From positions 2,015,501 to 2,079,500 of the forward strand of contig WPIO01000002.1 in the NCBI GenBank assembly GCA_009760855.2: a stretch of 64,000 bases of DNA, given 5' to 3'. Made by a program: the position numbers and the translations under genes. Under the pieces are notes generated by a model that was not told the origin of the DNA, searched no databases, and was given only the letters and a program-made list of their open reading frames with translations. Source of the DNA: Cristatella mucedo (taxonomy: Eukaryota; Bryozoa; Phylactolaemata; Cristatellidae). Shown piece after piece: positions 34,880 to 46,640 of this stretch (positions are counted from its first letter, which is position 1; every line of letters starts with the position of its first letter).

Positions 34880-36570
34880 TTAGATCGGCAAGAAGTGAGT
34901 TTGTGAAGTTGGCCACGCACACGTCAGAGAAGCCGGGACCGGGTTTTGCACAAACTCCAATAAGAATTCTACACTTCTTATGGGACAGGCCGGAACCCCG
35001 GCATTAGTGGGATACAGATGGTGAGGAATAATGTGAAAAATGTAGCGACCAACTTGTTTGCGGTATTCTCTTTTGGAGCAGGCCCGAATTATTGCATCGG
35101 TACATAGGGGCAAGCAGGAAGACTTGACTTTCCAGCTGACCTGGTCGTCGGTGTACATAATGAAATGTATGCCAATGATAATAGGCCTACGGTTAATACA
35201 TGTAAAAAACTTAGTAATAGACTGCTTTTTCCACCAGTAGTCAGCCACCGTTGTAGTAGTAGACCATTTCCCTGGTATTTTTGTTCGATTGTTTCGATAT
35301 ATTTATGAAAAAGGTTCAATATGTTAATCACTAACCATACCACGGTTTTTAGGGAAGGAATCCAAATAGGAATGAATGAAGTGGATCTTTAGAGACATTT
35401 TGCCGCCAAGGTTTTGATAATGCATCAACACGTCTGCCACTAATTCCTAATAATTTCCTGGCCTCGCATTCCCGAGAACGTGTGTAGACACTAGGCGAAA
35501 AGCAATAGATGCTTGTTTCACATCACCCTGCAGCAAGTCGTAGAACCGGTCATATTTGAAGAGATTTCGAATTCAAGGACCCACACCACTTTCTCTATAA
35601 TCTTTGCTTCGCTAAGTCGAGGAAGTTTTCATGCAATTATCAGAAAGCTGGTGAAGTCTGGTCCATAGCTTCTACGAAGTTCTTCATCAAACCTTGTTTG
35701 ATGGAAAGGGATGGCAGCAGGATTTTGTGAGCCTCGACGAGTGCTGGATATTCTTCTCTCCAATTTCTAGATTGTGTCTGCGAGTTTATTCCTTCCTCAA
35801 GCAGTGCGATTCCCTTGCGATTCCCTGCGATTGCTCGGCTATCCCACTCACATAACAATTACATGTATATCGTCTAGCCCTGCGACAGTATCATTAAAAT
35901 TGTAACCACCTTCAAATCGCCACCGACATGCCAGCTGTACTTTTTATGCTCAAATAAAATTGGTAGCTGCCTTTAATAATCGCGTGTCTCTTTCATGTGA
36001 ACAGCATCCGCTAGATGAATAGATGAAAGATAGTTTCCATCGCGAAAAAGCATAGCCTCAAGACTCAATTTCGAAGAGCCTCCAAATAGTCTTCATTGCT
36101 GTGGGTCATGAGGGATTTTTAAGGCGTTTATAAAGCCCTCAATATCGAACTGAATACCAGAATATTTTTCATTTTGAACAAAGGCACCAAGTGTCGGTGG
36201 TGAAATTGATAGAAAGTAATTGTGACATCTGTGAGAAGATTTCATTGTTGGAGTCTTGATCCTAGCAACTCTGCATTGTTCTTGGAAAAGTCCAAATCAC
36301 AAACTAGGTCATTTAGTTCTTTTGGTTTTCTGTGTGAGTTAATGATGCTAAACAGTAGAAATCGGGATCGAAGAATGCTGACGCACCAAGAGAAGAACAG
36401 GTCGGGTTATATTTGTCTTCAACAGATGAATCAAGAGAGTATTCTCTTGAAGGTTATGGAATAGGAAGTTCCTCACTCTGTGAAATTGGTCTCGCTGCAG
36501 ACGGAATGTTTCAGTAGACTATTCTTGACTACTTCGGCTTCGCCATTCCGCCGGAAAGAGGAGGAACCCA
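34880..36570 (-). pseudogene. Decayed copy of a widespread transposon-associated protein family
   Basis: Reading the minus strand from 36,570, interrupted frames give KELNDLVCDLDFSKNNAELL and GSRLQQ, then LSSIHLADAVHMKET near 35,995. HVGGDLKVV and LLCEWDSRA (near 35,850) follow, then EYPALVEAHKILLPSLS and IKQGLMKNFVEAMD (near 35,690). The last pieces are HKYIETIEQKYQGNG (near 35,290) and MADYWWKK. I recognise this order from a large, multicopy family of uncharacterised animal proteins (typical motifs are GDLKVV, FLCEWDSR, LPPLHIKLGLMKNFV and YQGRW). They are common in arthropods and cnidarians and probably transposon-borne. I do not know its established name. Many stops and frameshifts mean it is dead. 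Tract boundaries are approximate. Confidence 0.75.
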
Positions 36571-37130
36571 GCAGAAGGAACGGTCATTTATGTGGTTGCT
36601 TGGCTCTCTCCACATTGTGGGACTGCAAACTGCATTGATGGTCTTTTGCCCTTTAAGCGCTGTAAAGGCTGCGTTGCACATGTAGCTCAGCATATATGCT
36701 GGCCCAAGGCTGGTTTAAGTCACACCGACCTTGCATCCGAAGGAAAGATAATATGCTTTCTCCACTTAAGAAGTGATATTTTTCTTCGGGCTAGCAAATG
36801 TCAGTTCACAAACGTAAAAAAATTATCCACGGTATTAACTTACTGTCGATTTATTACGTTTCTGTATTGCAACTTAATGGATAACAAAATAAGAGTTTCT
36901 TGGAGCAGTAACTTGAGCTGTAATGAATAAAGCCTGGAGGATTTTAAATGCTCTACCTTTCCAACTGGATTTTATTACGTCAGTTTTCTGCAGCAGCGGA
37001 CTGGTAGAAGTACTGCACTGTAACAGATAATTACGCGATCAAATCTGAATGATTTGAGCGGGATGATATGATGCAATGCGATGCGATATTACATCAGTCT
37101 AGTCTTCTGCGGGATGTTCGGTCCTACTGG

Positions 37131-37323
37131 TGTTACGTTACTGTGTCTCCGGCTGCAGCAGCGCTGGTGGAGTCTCGCGGAGACACGAAGACGCGAGTGG
37201 GCGAACGTGAGCGGTGAACGAGACTCTGGCTTTATTCCTCGAGCGGGTACATATATAAGCTAGGGGCTGACTCACCACGGATAAGGGAGTGCGTCGGTGG
37301 TGAGCCACCGTTGTGGGGCCACA
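37131..37323 (-). mobile_element. LTR-like block, family L3, copy 1
   Basis: It is the reverse complement of 55,467-55,679. Shared segments include CTCCGGCTGCAGCAGC, TCTCGCGGAGACACGAAGAC and GTGGTGAGCCACCG. The ends read TGTTACG on plus and ...GGCCACA, so on the minus strand the unit is TGTGG...CGTAACA. No target-site duplication and no primer-binding site are seen next to it. Confidence 0.7.
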
Positions 37324-37511
37324 AGCCCACATCAAAGGCCGCACCAAGCCAACCGCCCAAACACCCACCCACATCAAAGGCTGCACCTAGCCAACCACCC
37401 AACCACCCGCCGAGAGCGGGGCACCGCACACCAGTGGCCGAAAAGCAACAGGGACAGACAACACTGGCTAAATTTTCGGGGTGGGGGAGGACATGGAAAA
37501 ATGAACAATAG
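37324..37511 (+). pseudogene. Gag-like C-terminal fragment after a 42-base tandem repeat
   Basis: Two diverged 42-base units (about 37,330-37,411, starting CACATCAAAGGC) encode Pro/His/Lys-rich peptide with the motif SKAAPSQPP. The frame then reads RAGHRTPVAEKQQGQTT. This resembles RAGHTPVAKKQQLHTT near 57,000 in the broken coding region downstream of the second copy of the adjacent LTR. The orientation relative to the LTR is reversed compared with that locus, so the piece has been rearranged. The protein identity is unknown; gag-like is inferred only from its position at 55-57 kb. Confidence 0.5.
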
Positions 37512-37635
37512 GAAGCATCTTCAAAAAACGGGCCAATTAGCTGGGGTTAAATTCTTGTTCAGCACTACTAGATAATACAGCTAAGGACCTTTTTTAAGTC
37601 AGTAACGGTTTCAATGCTGAACTGTGTAGCTTTAA

Positions 37636-38440
37636 ATTAATAATAATAATAATGCACTTGATAAAGCGCCCCAGAGAGCCCAATCTCTCCCAGGCGCTCC
37701 ACACTGGCTGCAAAGGGAAATGCAATGGAATGGTGGGTAATATCATGCTTGATCAACAAACAACATGAATGACATGGTTAGGGGTGACATGCACAGAGTC
37801 AGCATGCAAATGTAGTTAGTGGCAGCATGCACAGTGTCAGCACGCATAAGAACATGAAGGACGGATCATAGGGACCCACTAAATGCTGTCCTAAATAGGT
37901 GTGTTTTTAAGTTCTTTTTAAATGTGGTCAAGTCAGGGGATGTTGCGACGCAAGCCGGGAGTGGGCTCTAGGCTTTGGGAGCATACGAACTAAATGCACG
38001 GTCTCCAAAGGATTTGAGGTTTGCACGAGGTATTGGTAAACTATTGGATTCTGAAAAACGGTAGTACGATGCTTGGTCTGGTGAGGGAGTAGATCTGAGA
38101 GACAGGCTGGAGCCAAAGAATGAAGTGGCCAAAAAGTGAGCGAAAAAACCTTGTAGTCGATCCGTTGCTTGACTGGTAACCAGTGCAGGTCGGCGAGAAG
38201 TGGTGTCATGTGGCAACTGCGACGCTCGCGACAGACAAGCCTAGCTGGGGAGTTTTGCACCAGCTGCAATCGCCTGATCGCACATGCTGGTAAGCCGTGA
38301 GTTGAGGTGAGCAATGAGTTGCAGAAGTCGAGACGGGATGTCACAAATGCATGGACCAACTTAGATGTGGTATCCTTATCTAAAGAAGCCAGAATTTTAG
38401 CAATGTTAAGTAGCTGAAAGTAGGCAGATGTGACTGTGGA
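37636..38440 (-). mobile_element. L2-like LINE 3' end, relatively well kept
   Basis: On the minus strand, from 38,440, it reads from the thumb region (AYFQLLNIAKI) through FVTSRLDFCNSLL. CRERRSCHMTPLLADLHWLP and SLAPACLSDLLPHQTKHRTT follow (143-codon frame 37,928-38,359), and then the 3' untranslated part. The ATT-capped tail ends at 37,638. It is 5'-truncated. Confidence 0.9.
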
Positions 38441-38459
38441 GTTTTATTAAGTAAACGTT

Positions 38460-38755
38460 ATTATTGCGCCACATCGTTCAGGTTGTTTTTTCAGTCAGTG
38501 TGCTCGTTTTACCTCTGGTTTCTTTTACCCTACTGGTAGGTCTCACTCACGAATCAACTCAGTTGCTCGCTTCACTGAACTAATGAGATTAGAGAATCTT
38601 CCTGGCCCTATTCTCATACTCGTAGCTCTGGCGGCTTAGATTTACCAACGGAAGCCAAATCCATGCAGTCGCGGCTATCCTTAAGAACGGCTCCTTTGAA
38701 GGTTGGGGTGACTTTCCTGGGTCACTGAGCTCTGAAAGAGTTTACTTAGCCTACA
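38460..38755 (+). repeat. Dispersed repeat also present in the 8.8-kb tandem units
   Basis: The segments ACTCAGTTGCTCGC-like, TATCCTTAAGAACGGCTCC and TTTGAAGGTTGGGGTG correspond to 49,490-49,660, 53,830-54,000 and 62,770-62,950 in the same order. No gene is recognised. Confidence 0.55.
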
Positions 38756-38764
38756 AATTATACG

Positions 38765-38915
38765 CTTCATTCTTACGTAGCCTAAGATAATTGAATCTTC
38801 ATTCGGGTGGTTCATCTATGCCAAGGGGTTCGAAGACGTGGCTTCGTTCATCCAATACATTGACCTTGACCTCGGTAGGGTTAAGCATCTCAACCACGAA
38901 CCTTAAACAATTAAG
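38765..38915 (-). mobile_element. SINE family 1, diverged
   Basis: The tRNA-like head on the minus strand begins near 38,915. The centre shows GACCTTGACCTCGGTAGGG on plus, box-B-like sequence lies near 38,830, and the tail is weak near 38,770-38,800. Confidence 0.65.
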
Positions 38916-38919
38916 CACC

Positions 38920-39970
38920 TGCCAAGTAAAGGCTGAGTGTCGCCTATGTTACTTTGGTTATATTCAAGCCCCTGCTACAAAGCAGAGTGTTCCGTGCTTT
39001 GTTATCAGTTCAAATACAACGGCGTACAGCAAAAGAAAGGTGATCGGACACGTTTATTTAATATAAAACGGTGAAAAAAGAGAGACAGTGCTCAAGCCGA
39101 TAGCACAGCCACTAGGGTTCACCGCGATACCCAAATTGTAGGTCCTGCTACTCCAACCAGGCTTATATTAAGCCATGTCAGTAGGCCTGCCTGTGTCTCT
39201 TTCGTGTGGCTTCGGTGTTGAATCGCTGGAAGCGCACAAATGCATTGACCATTGAAGTCCAATACTGTGGGCATTTGCCTACGGGAAAAAGATCTGCCAA
39301 TCAGATATTCTTAATGCCGAATCCTCGACCGAGAACTAGCTTGCAGACAAGCGAGGCAGACTAATGCACTCATACTGCGTCGTCCGTTGTATCAGAGAGC
39401 AACAATAGGTGCAGCTGGCAAAACGAAGCTGGAACAGAACCCACGACCTCCGATTCGATAGATTAAGGTCAAAAGCTCTTCATATCTTCGATGGATACAC
39501 ATGGACTCGTTAGCATGAATCAATAGCAGCAGCAATCACACAATTCAACAGAAATTTGCACCTCTACCTTAAGAAGTGGCTAGCAAAGAATTGGATCACC
39601 TACAGTGCTACATCATGGGTGCCAAGCGAAATGATTGTGTTACAATCTTGAGCCCTTCCTAGTGACATATATTGAAAGTATTTCATCAGCGGGTCATTAG
39701 TAGTTCAAAGCATGAACACTCAAACGGGTACGCTTTCCCGTTGCCCAGAGGGATGGTAATTGGACGCCGTGAAATTACGCACGGAATGCCAGTACTTGGG
39801 GACGGCCGGCTAAAAACATCTATGGACGCCAATTACGTATATACTAGTACGCCATGTCACGGCACAAGAAGATGCCACGACTCGGGCACTAGAGCAGGCT
39901 ATGCTGTCTCACACACACGCTCGTCACAGCCACATTACCTACTCACAGCTATATAAAAATGCTAACATTA
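38920..39970. other. No gene recognised
   Basis: Frames at 38,791-39,066 and 39,672-39,956 lack motifs. A possible SINE B-box remnant (CCCACGACCT on plus) lies near 39,440. Confidence 0.4.
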
Positions 39971-40595
39971 GGGATTCCTTTAACAAGATACTATATCGAA
40001 GCTGTCAATGCATTCCTGACATTCCAGTTGATCCAATTGTCTGCAGCCAGGCTTGTCTGCCGTGAGTGTCATAGTTGCCACATCACATAACTTCTCACCG
40101 ACCTGCACAATCTCCATATCAAGCAGCGTATCGACTTCAAAGGTTCTGTAACTTACTTTGAGGTATCTTTATTCTCTTTTCAAGCCTATCTATAAAAGAT
40201 GCTCTCCCACCATGCGAAGATTCGCACAACCAGCTGTTCTGACTCGAATCATTTAGCCATAACTTGTCCGAACCTCAAAGCCGCCGAAGACCGCGCCTTT
40301 AGTTTGTACTCTCCTAATGCCTAAATCTCACTACAACGCCCCTCACATCATCTCCGTGACATTGCAACATCTAAAAAAGCTTTGACGCACCTATTTACAA
40401 TAGAATTTACTGGGTCTTTGGGATTCGTCATTCGTGTGCACGAAAATGCTTAAGCTGTACTTGATGCTTTGAGACTTTACCATCGATCCATCAGTAATGC
40501 TTTCTATACAGCATCTGTAAAGTGCCTAGAGAAGAATAAAGTTCTCTAAGGCTGCTAGAAATATCTATTCTTGTCATTATTATCATTAATAATAA
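39970..40595 (+). mobile_element. L2-like LINE C-terminus and 3' end, decayed
   Basis: Recognisable segments are AARLVC and SCHIT near 40,050, then DLHN-type residues equivalent to LHWLP. The tail AAAGTGCCTAGAGAAGAATAA lies near 40,520 with an ATTATT cap. Frames are broken. Confidence 0.7.
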
Positions 40596-40799
40596 CAGCA
40601 CGCTACGGACGAGGTATGCCACAGAAACGCTACCTGACCATAAGTGAAGTAGCAGAAGCCAGACATCTGATCGGCAAGCCAAAAACCGCACCTTGCCTCA
40701 CGAGGTCACGGGACAAACGTAGCTCACAGCATTCCCTTGCCCATCTGCGGCTAGCTGAATGGCGAGTGTTAACTCTGCTCATCATGGCAGGTAGTAACC

Positions 40800-43700
40800 A
40801 CTACAAATATACAGGCTCAAGTGGGAGACCGGCCCGGCACCCGTGACTGTAGCAGCGCCAGCTCATCCGGACATTTATATCTGTTGCATGTCTGGCCTTG
40901 AGAGAGACCATAGCTGCTGCTCTTGGCTGCCAGTGTCAGCACGGAGGTCTCCAGCTACCACAGCTCTGCTGCCGCGCTGCGCGGTATGACCAAATGCACT
41001 AGCATCGCCCTGATCGTCGAAAATCCGGCGATCGATTAGAGCTTCTCTACACTGGCACTGGCGTCGTGTGCACGGACGTGCCTGATGGCGAGGCACTTGT
41101 TGTAGAAGTAGCACTTGCGCTGGCAGTTTGGGCAGGGCATTTATATCAGCGCCGTCTTCCTCGGCAGGTGGTCGACGAGCGTCGTCCTCGTGGAGAATAC
41201 GTCCACGCAGCCCAGACAATGGAAAAGTCATCACCAATTATTATCAAATTCTGTTTACCTGACCACATGCAGATGTCATTCAGTCTACTGTGTGTGCCCA
41301 TCTCCTCCTCTAAAATGACCGGTGAATCGCTAAACCTCAAGACCCTTGACATCGATGCTGTCTGTTCGAGAATATCTGCTTCACCTCTGCTGCTCAGTCT
41401 TCCCTCCGATCGGTCATCACTGGTAGATAGCTACAACACGACACTAGCTGACACGCTCGAGGAGTTTGCACCTCTGAAAAAGCGCACTGTAGGCCCTCGC
41501 CCAGACGGTCTATGGTTTACCACAGACATTAAACTAGCCAGGTCTACTAAGCGCAAGCTTGAAAAACATACAGAAGATCAGAATTGACTGTTCATCGACA
41601 GGCATATGAAGACTACCGTAGGTCGTACCAATCGATTCTAGCAAAGGCCAAGTGTAGCTTCTATAAAAAAAACACTGTTAAATCACAGATGCATAGTTAA
41701 AAAATGCTGATGTCGATGATCAACTATCTCCTCAACCATTTCCAGATTGGCTCCTTACCTGATGATCCTTGTGATGATCTGGCCGATCGCTTCTCTCGAT
41801 TGTTTTGGGCAGAAGATAGACAAGATCAGGGAGTCTGTCCCTGTGATGACAAATTCCCTCCTAGAATGCTGTTCTCCAATTGATGGCTGCACCTCAATTT
41901 CTACATTTAAGCAGGTCACTAGTGATCTAGTCCCAAAGTTCGTATCCCAATCAAAGGACAACAAGTCCACTGTCCTTCTCCTACGTTGCATTGATCTGCT
42001 GCTGCCATGCATAACTAACATCATTGATATGTCATTAGCCTCAGGTCATGTCCCAGCACCTTTAAAAAAGCTGTAGTCAGGCCACTTCTCAAGAAAGTCA
42101 CACTAGACCAAGTGAACTTGAGCAACTATCGCCCAGTCTCCCTTATACCATTCCTATCTAAGACACCGGAACGGGTCGCGGCAGACCAGCTGAACTCATA
42201 TATTGAAACCTCAAACCTTGCTAGGAAATTCTATTCTGGCTTTAGAGCTAATGACTCCACAGAGTCAGCATGGCTTAGGGTATACAACGACCTAATTAGG
42301 AATGCAGACATGGGTAGACTGTGACTGCTTGTTTTGCTCGATCTTTTGGCTGCTTTTAATACTATCGATCGCAAAGTTCTTCTTGAGCGCCTCTCATCTC
42401 GCCAGGATATCACTGGCACTGCTCGGCAATGGTTCGGGTCCTATTTCAGTTGGTGGCTCCAAAGTATTGACGTGAATGGACAAAGATCACCTGAGGTACC
42501 TCTGAAATATGGGGTACCTCAGGGCTTTGTGCTAGGTCCGGTTCCTTTTACGGTTTATACTCTCCCTCTTGCTGATGTGATTGCCAAACATAATCTAGGC
42601 TTTCACTTCTATGTGGATGACACTCAGTTGTACCTTTGCTGTTATCCCTCTCAGCCTTCGATCACCTCAAACTCTCTCAACTCACTTGCTGCATGTATTG
42701 ATGACATCCGCACGTGGATGGCAGCAAATTTTCTAAAACTAAACGATGACAAAACTAACTTAGTAGTTCTGGGCAAACCCAGTGCGATTCAGAAATTGGA
42801 AAGGCTGACGCTCAAAATTGGCTCTGCCAGCATATCTCCTGTTGAATCAGCTCAATATCTAGGTGTCAAATTTCAAAGTGAACTCTCGTTAGACGACCAC
42901 ATCAGCTCCACAGTCAAATCTGCCTACTTTCAGCTACATAACATTGCTAAAATTCGGGCTTGTCTAGATAAAAAATACCACGTCCAAGTTGCTCCGTGCA
43001 TTCGTGACATCCCGTCTCGACTTCTGCAACTCACTGCTTACTGGCTTACCGGAATGTTTGATCAGGCGATTGCAGCTGGTGCGAAACTCCCCAGCTAGGC
43101 TTGTCGGTCGCGAGCGTCGCCGTTGCCACATCACGTCACTTCTCGCTGACCTGTACTTACCAGTCAAGCAACGAATCGACTTCAAGGTTTTGTCGCTCAC
43201 TTTTAGGTCACCTAATTCTATGGCTCCAGCCTATCTCTCAGATACACTCCCCTACAAGGCCAAGCATCGTACCACCCGCTTTTCGGAATCCAACAGTCTA
43301 CCAATACCTCGTGCAAACCTCAAATCCTTGCGAGACCGATCATTTAGATCGTATGCTCCCGAAGCCTGGAGCCCACTCCCGACTTGCGTCACATCATCCC
43401 CTGACTTGACCACATTTAAAAAGAATTTAAAAACTCCTATTTAGGACAGCATTTAGTGGGTACCTGTGATACGTCCTTCATGTGCGTATGCGTGCTGACA
43501 CTGTGCATGCTGCCAATAACTACATTTGCATGCTGAACCTGTGCATGTCACTCCTAACCATGTTATTCATGTTGTTTGTTGATCAAGCATGATATTACTC
43601 ACCATTCAATTGCATTTCCCTTAGCAGCCAGTGTGGAGCGCCTGGGAGAGATTGGGTTCTCTGGGGCGCTTTAACAAGTGCATTATTATTATTATTAATA

Positions 43701-43870
43701 AAAACTGGCCAGTCAACTTACTTCTGGCGTGTTATACGTTGAATTCGTTTCCATACGAGAGCAGCGACTTGACCGGTTGCTTGTCACGCCATCTGTCTGT
43801 GCTTCGGTCGAAGGTGGATCTGTCGCAGAGAGTTGGAGGCTTGCGACTAGTGACTTCTGTGGTTTATTTT
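40800..43870 (-). pseudogene. Zinc-finger gene fragment, copy b (split by the best-kept LINE)
   Basis: The 5' part on the minus strand (43,870-43,698) reads KSLLSYGNEFNV and ends LTGQF. This matches KSLLSYKNQVKA and the residues before FPCLGC in copy c. After the LINE (41,226-43,697) the match continues near 41,215 as CLGC, then TTLVDHLPRKTALI, a stop, MPCPNCQRKCYFYNKCLAIR and HVRAHDASASVEKL. It decays toward 40,800. The C2-C2 spacing and FYNKC motif are kept, but stops and frameshifts make it non-coding. Confidence 0.75.
41226..43697 (+). mobile_element. L2-like LINE, best-preserved copy, 5'-truncated
   Basis: It begins in the linker after the endonuclease (LNLKTLDIDAVCSRI near 41,335) and runs through [18 protein letters not shown] (42,117). 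A TGA stop lies at 42,321-42,323, followed by a 254-codon RT frame. That frame contains LDLLAAFNTIDRKVLL, KYGVPQGFVLGP (near 42,505), the catalytic YVDD (42,610-42,621) and LNDDKTNLVVLG. A frameshift near 43,000 leads into the C-terminal frame (FVTSRLDFCNSLL, CHITSLLADLYLPVKQRIDF) to 43,444. The 3' untranslated part and the tail end in ATT repeats at 43,680-43,697. Family members of the L2/CR1 type have this C-terminal LHWLPV motif. It is not active as it stands. Confidence 0.9.
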
Positions 43871-43874
43871 TCTC

Positions 43875-44280
43875 TGTGCATGATTCAGATTGATGGAAAC
43901 TCTGGCACAGGTGGCCGGTTCAGGCAGACCGGTAGTGCCCTAAATCACTCCAGGGCCTAACAGCCGGTGGCTGTGGCCTAGGACAGGCCAGTGCCCAGCT
44001 GTGGTCTGGCGGCAGTGGTTTATCCACAGGCCGGCTTTGTCCTCCTTCTAACCCACTGGGATGAGCTGTTGCTTGGAGGGAGTGGGAGAGAGAGAACGCC
44101 AACCAAGGGGAGAAGAGTTCTGTCTGGGGGAGCGCTGCAGGAGCACGCAGGAATACACGTTACTCCGAACCAGCTTCGGCGTTCTGCCCGCACCCGCGTG
44201 CGTACTCAGTTGGAAGAGCATTGTTTAATCTACAGCTTCATTACGGAGAGCCGCGGGTATTTGACGTAAAGTCGGCAGCT
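43875..44280. other. No gene recognised
   Basis: GC-rich sequence with purine runs near 44,075-44,100. It falls between zinc-finger copy b and the next LINE. No motif was found. Confidence 0.4.
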
Positions 44281-45775
44281 TGTTTAAGACACCGGAGGAC
44301 ACCGGACTCGTGGCAGACTAGCTAAACTCCTTTATTAAGACCTCACAATTTGCTTGTAAGTTCTAGTCTCATTTTTAGAGCTAATCACTCCACAGAGTCA
44401 GCATTGCCTCGAGTCTATAATGACCTACTTAGAACCATAAACTTAGGAAGAGCATCTCTGCTTGTTTTTCTTGGCCTTTCCGAAGCGTTTGTGTACTAGC
44501 GATCGCCAAGTTCTGTTCGAGCGCCTCTCATAATCGCCTGGGCACTAATGGCACACCATTGCGATGGTACAGGTCCTATCTCTGTTCGCGACTCCCGGGT
44601 ATTGCTGTGAAGGGACACAGATTATGCGGGTACCTCAGGGCTCTGTGCTTGGTTCTGTAATTTTCAAGGTTTCTACTATCCCTCTTGCCGATGCGATTTC
44701 CAGACACAATTTAGGCTTTTGCGTCCATGCAGATGACACTTAGTTGTACATATGCTTCCATCTCTCCTGGCCCTAAAGCACGTCAAATATCTCAACTCAA
44801 TCGCTGCACGTATCAATGACATCCGCATATGAATGAAAGAAAACTTTATTAAATTAAATGATGATAAAACCAACTTTATAGTTATGGGCAAAGCACGAGT
44901 GAAACGGAAGTTGAAAAGGTTAACGCTTACAATCGGCTCGGCCAGCATGGGTCTTGCCGAATCTGCCCGAAATCTAGGTGTCACCTTCCAAAGTGATCTT
45001 TCATTAAACGACCACATGAGTTCCACAGTCAGGTCTGCCTACTTTCAGCTAGATTGCATTTCTCAAATTTGAGTCAGGCAAGCATACCACATATAAATTT
45101 GTCAATGCGTTTGTGATATCCCGTCTTGACTTCTGTAACACACTTCTTACGAGTCTAATGGCCTGTGCAATTGGGCCCTTACAGCTGAGATGAAACTCTG
45201 CAGATAGGCTTTTCTGTCGTGAGCTTTCGCTTGCCACGTACTACCACTTCTCGCTGACCTGCACTGGCTCCCAGTCAAGCAGCGCATCGACTTTAAGGCT
45301 TTTTCACTCACTTTTAGGTCCGTTCGTTCTGTGGCTTTAGACTACCTATTAAATCTTCTCTCCCTACCAGGCTAAAGATCTTGCAACCTGCTTTCTGGAA
45401 TCCAATTATTAACCTCTACCTTGTACAAGCCTCAGATTTTTTGGAGACTGTGCCTTTAGTTCCTATGCTCCCAAAGATGGAACTAACCCCGAGCTTACGC
45501 CATGATATCGTGGCTTGAACGCATTTAAATAGAAACTGAAACGCATCTATTAATCGCACCATTTAGTGGGTCCCGGCGATTTATTCTTTACGTGCTTATG
45601 AGTGCTGGAAATGTGCATGCTGCCACTAAGAATGTTTTTCATGTTGTTCATTGAGCATGCAACCACTAAATATTCCATCGTGGTTCTTTTGCCGAATATT
45701 TAAAGTGCCTAGAAAGAGATTGAGTTTTCTGAGGGTGGTATATCAAAGGTACTCTATCCTTACTATACCAATAAC
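44280..45775 (+). mobile_element. L2-like LINE RT to 3' end, heavily decayed
   Basis: The order is ANHSTESALPRVYNDLLRT-like residues (44,380-44,430), a degenerate RT core (VPQGSVLGS near 44,630; the YxDD equivalent reads HADD near 44,730), and LNDDKTNFIVMG (44,855). It continues through SAYFQLD (45,040), LHWLPVKQRIDFKAF (45,260-45,310) and the tail near 45,700-45,775. It is older than its neighbour at 41.2 kb. Confidence 0.8.
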
Positions 45776-45910
45776 AGCTATGATGTTAATATTAAACACT
45801 TGCAAACCAGAATATGTAAGAACTAAAACACTTTGCAGGTGCATCGCATAAGCTAGATAGAAGATATCAAAACTAATTAGGGACAATATTCTGGATAAAT
45901 ACGTTACCTG

Positions 45911-46005
45911 AATAATAATAATAATGCATTTGATAAAGCGCCTTCAGATAACTCAATCTCTTTCTAGGCGCTTTACATTGGCTAGAAAGAGAAACGCGAA
46001 GCGAG
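45911..46005 (-). mobile_element. LINE tail stub
   Basis: An AAT run at 45,911-45,925 is followed by the conserved tail in reverse orientation. Homology stops near 46,000. Confidence 0.8.
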
Positions 46006-46009
46006 GAAG

Positions 46010-46640
46010 GCAGACAGAGTATATGCCGTGATGGAAAATTGAACTTTTGTCTGCCATTACCTTGTAACTGCAGAAGTGTTCCGGCCACATCGTGACGTCC
46101 AAATTTCAGGCTTTGCGTTGCAACAGATTTAATTAAGGATTAATTTCACACAGTACAAATCGTAATCTGTTTATTGAATATCTTCAACGTGAGAATATTC
46201 ACGCAGCAATGAAACAAATGATTTTATACATAAAGGCACCATGCTTAAAAGTATACAATGCCAATAGTACGTTCGATGGATAAAGCATGAAGTTTCAAGA
46301 CCATTCCAATAAAGTACAACGACTCGCATATCGGCACTATGCGTAAGTATAGGCATAGGATTACTCATGTTGAGCCCACAGCTGCACTGAAAAGTGTCAT
46401 TAGCTTGATACAGCAGATATTCTGTGAGCGACCATGAAGGGAGTCGCTATAAGAGTAAATTAAACTGGTCACCACCCTCGGAAGGAGCGTTGATTTCAGA
46501 ATTGCAAGGTTTGGTTTCTAGCTATGATTGAGAGAGGCTCCTAAGATGCACGAAAAAAGCCCAAGCATTGCATACCTTATGATCCAAAAATTGTAACACT
46601 AAAGCCTGTGTAAACAAAAACTCCTCAAATAATACCGCTT
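46010..46640. other. No gene recognised
   Basis: This lies before the first 8.8-kb-type tandem unit. Only short frames are present. Confidence 0.4.
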
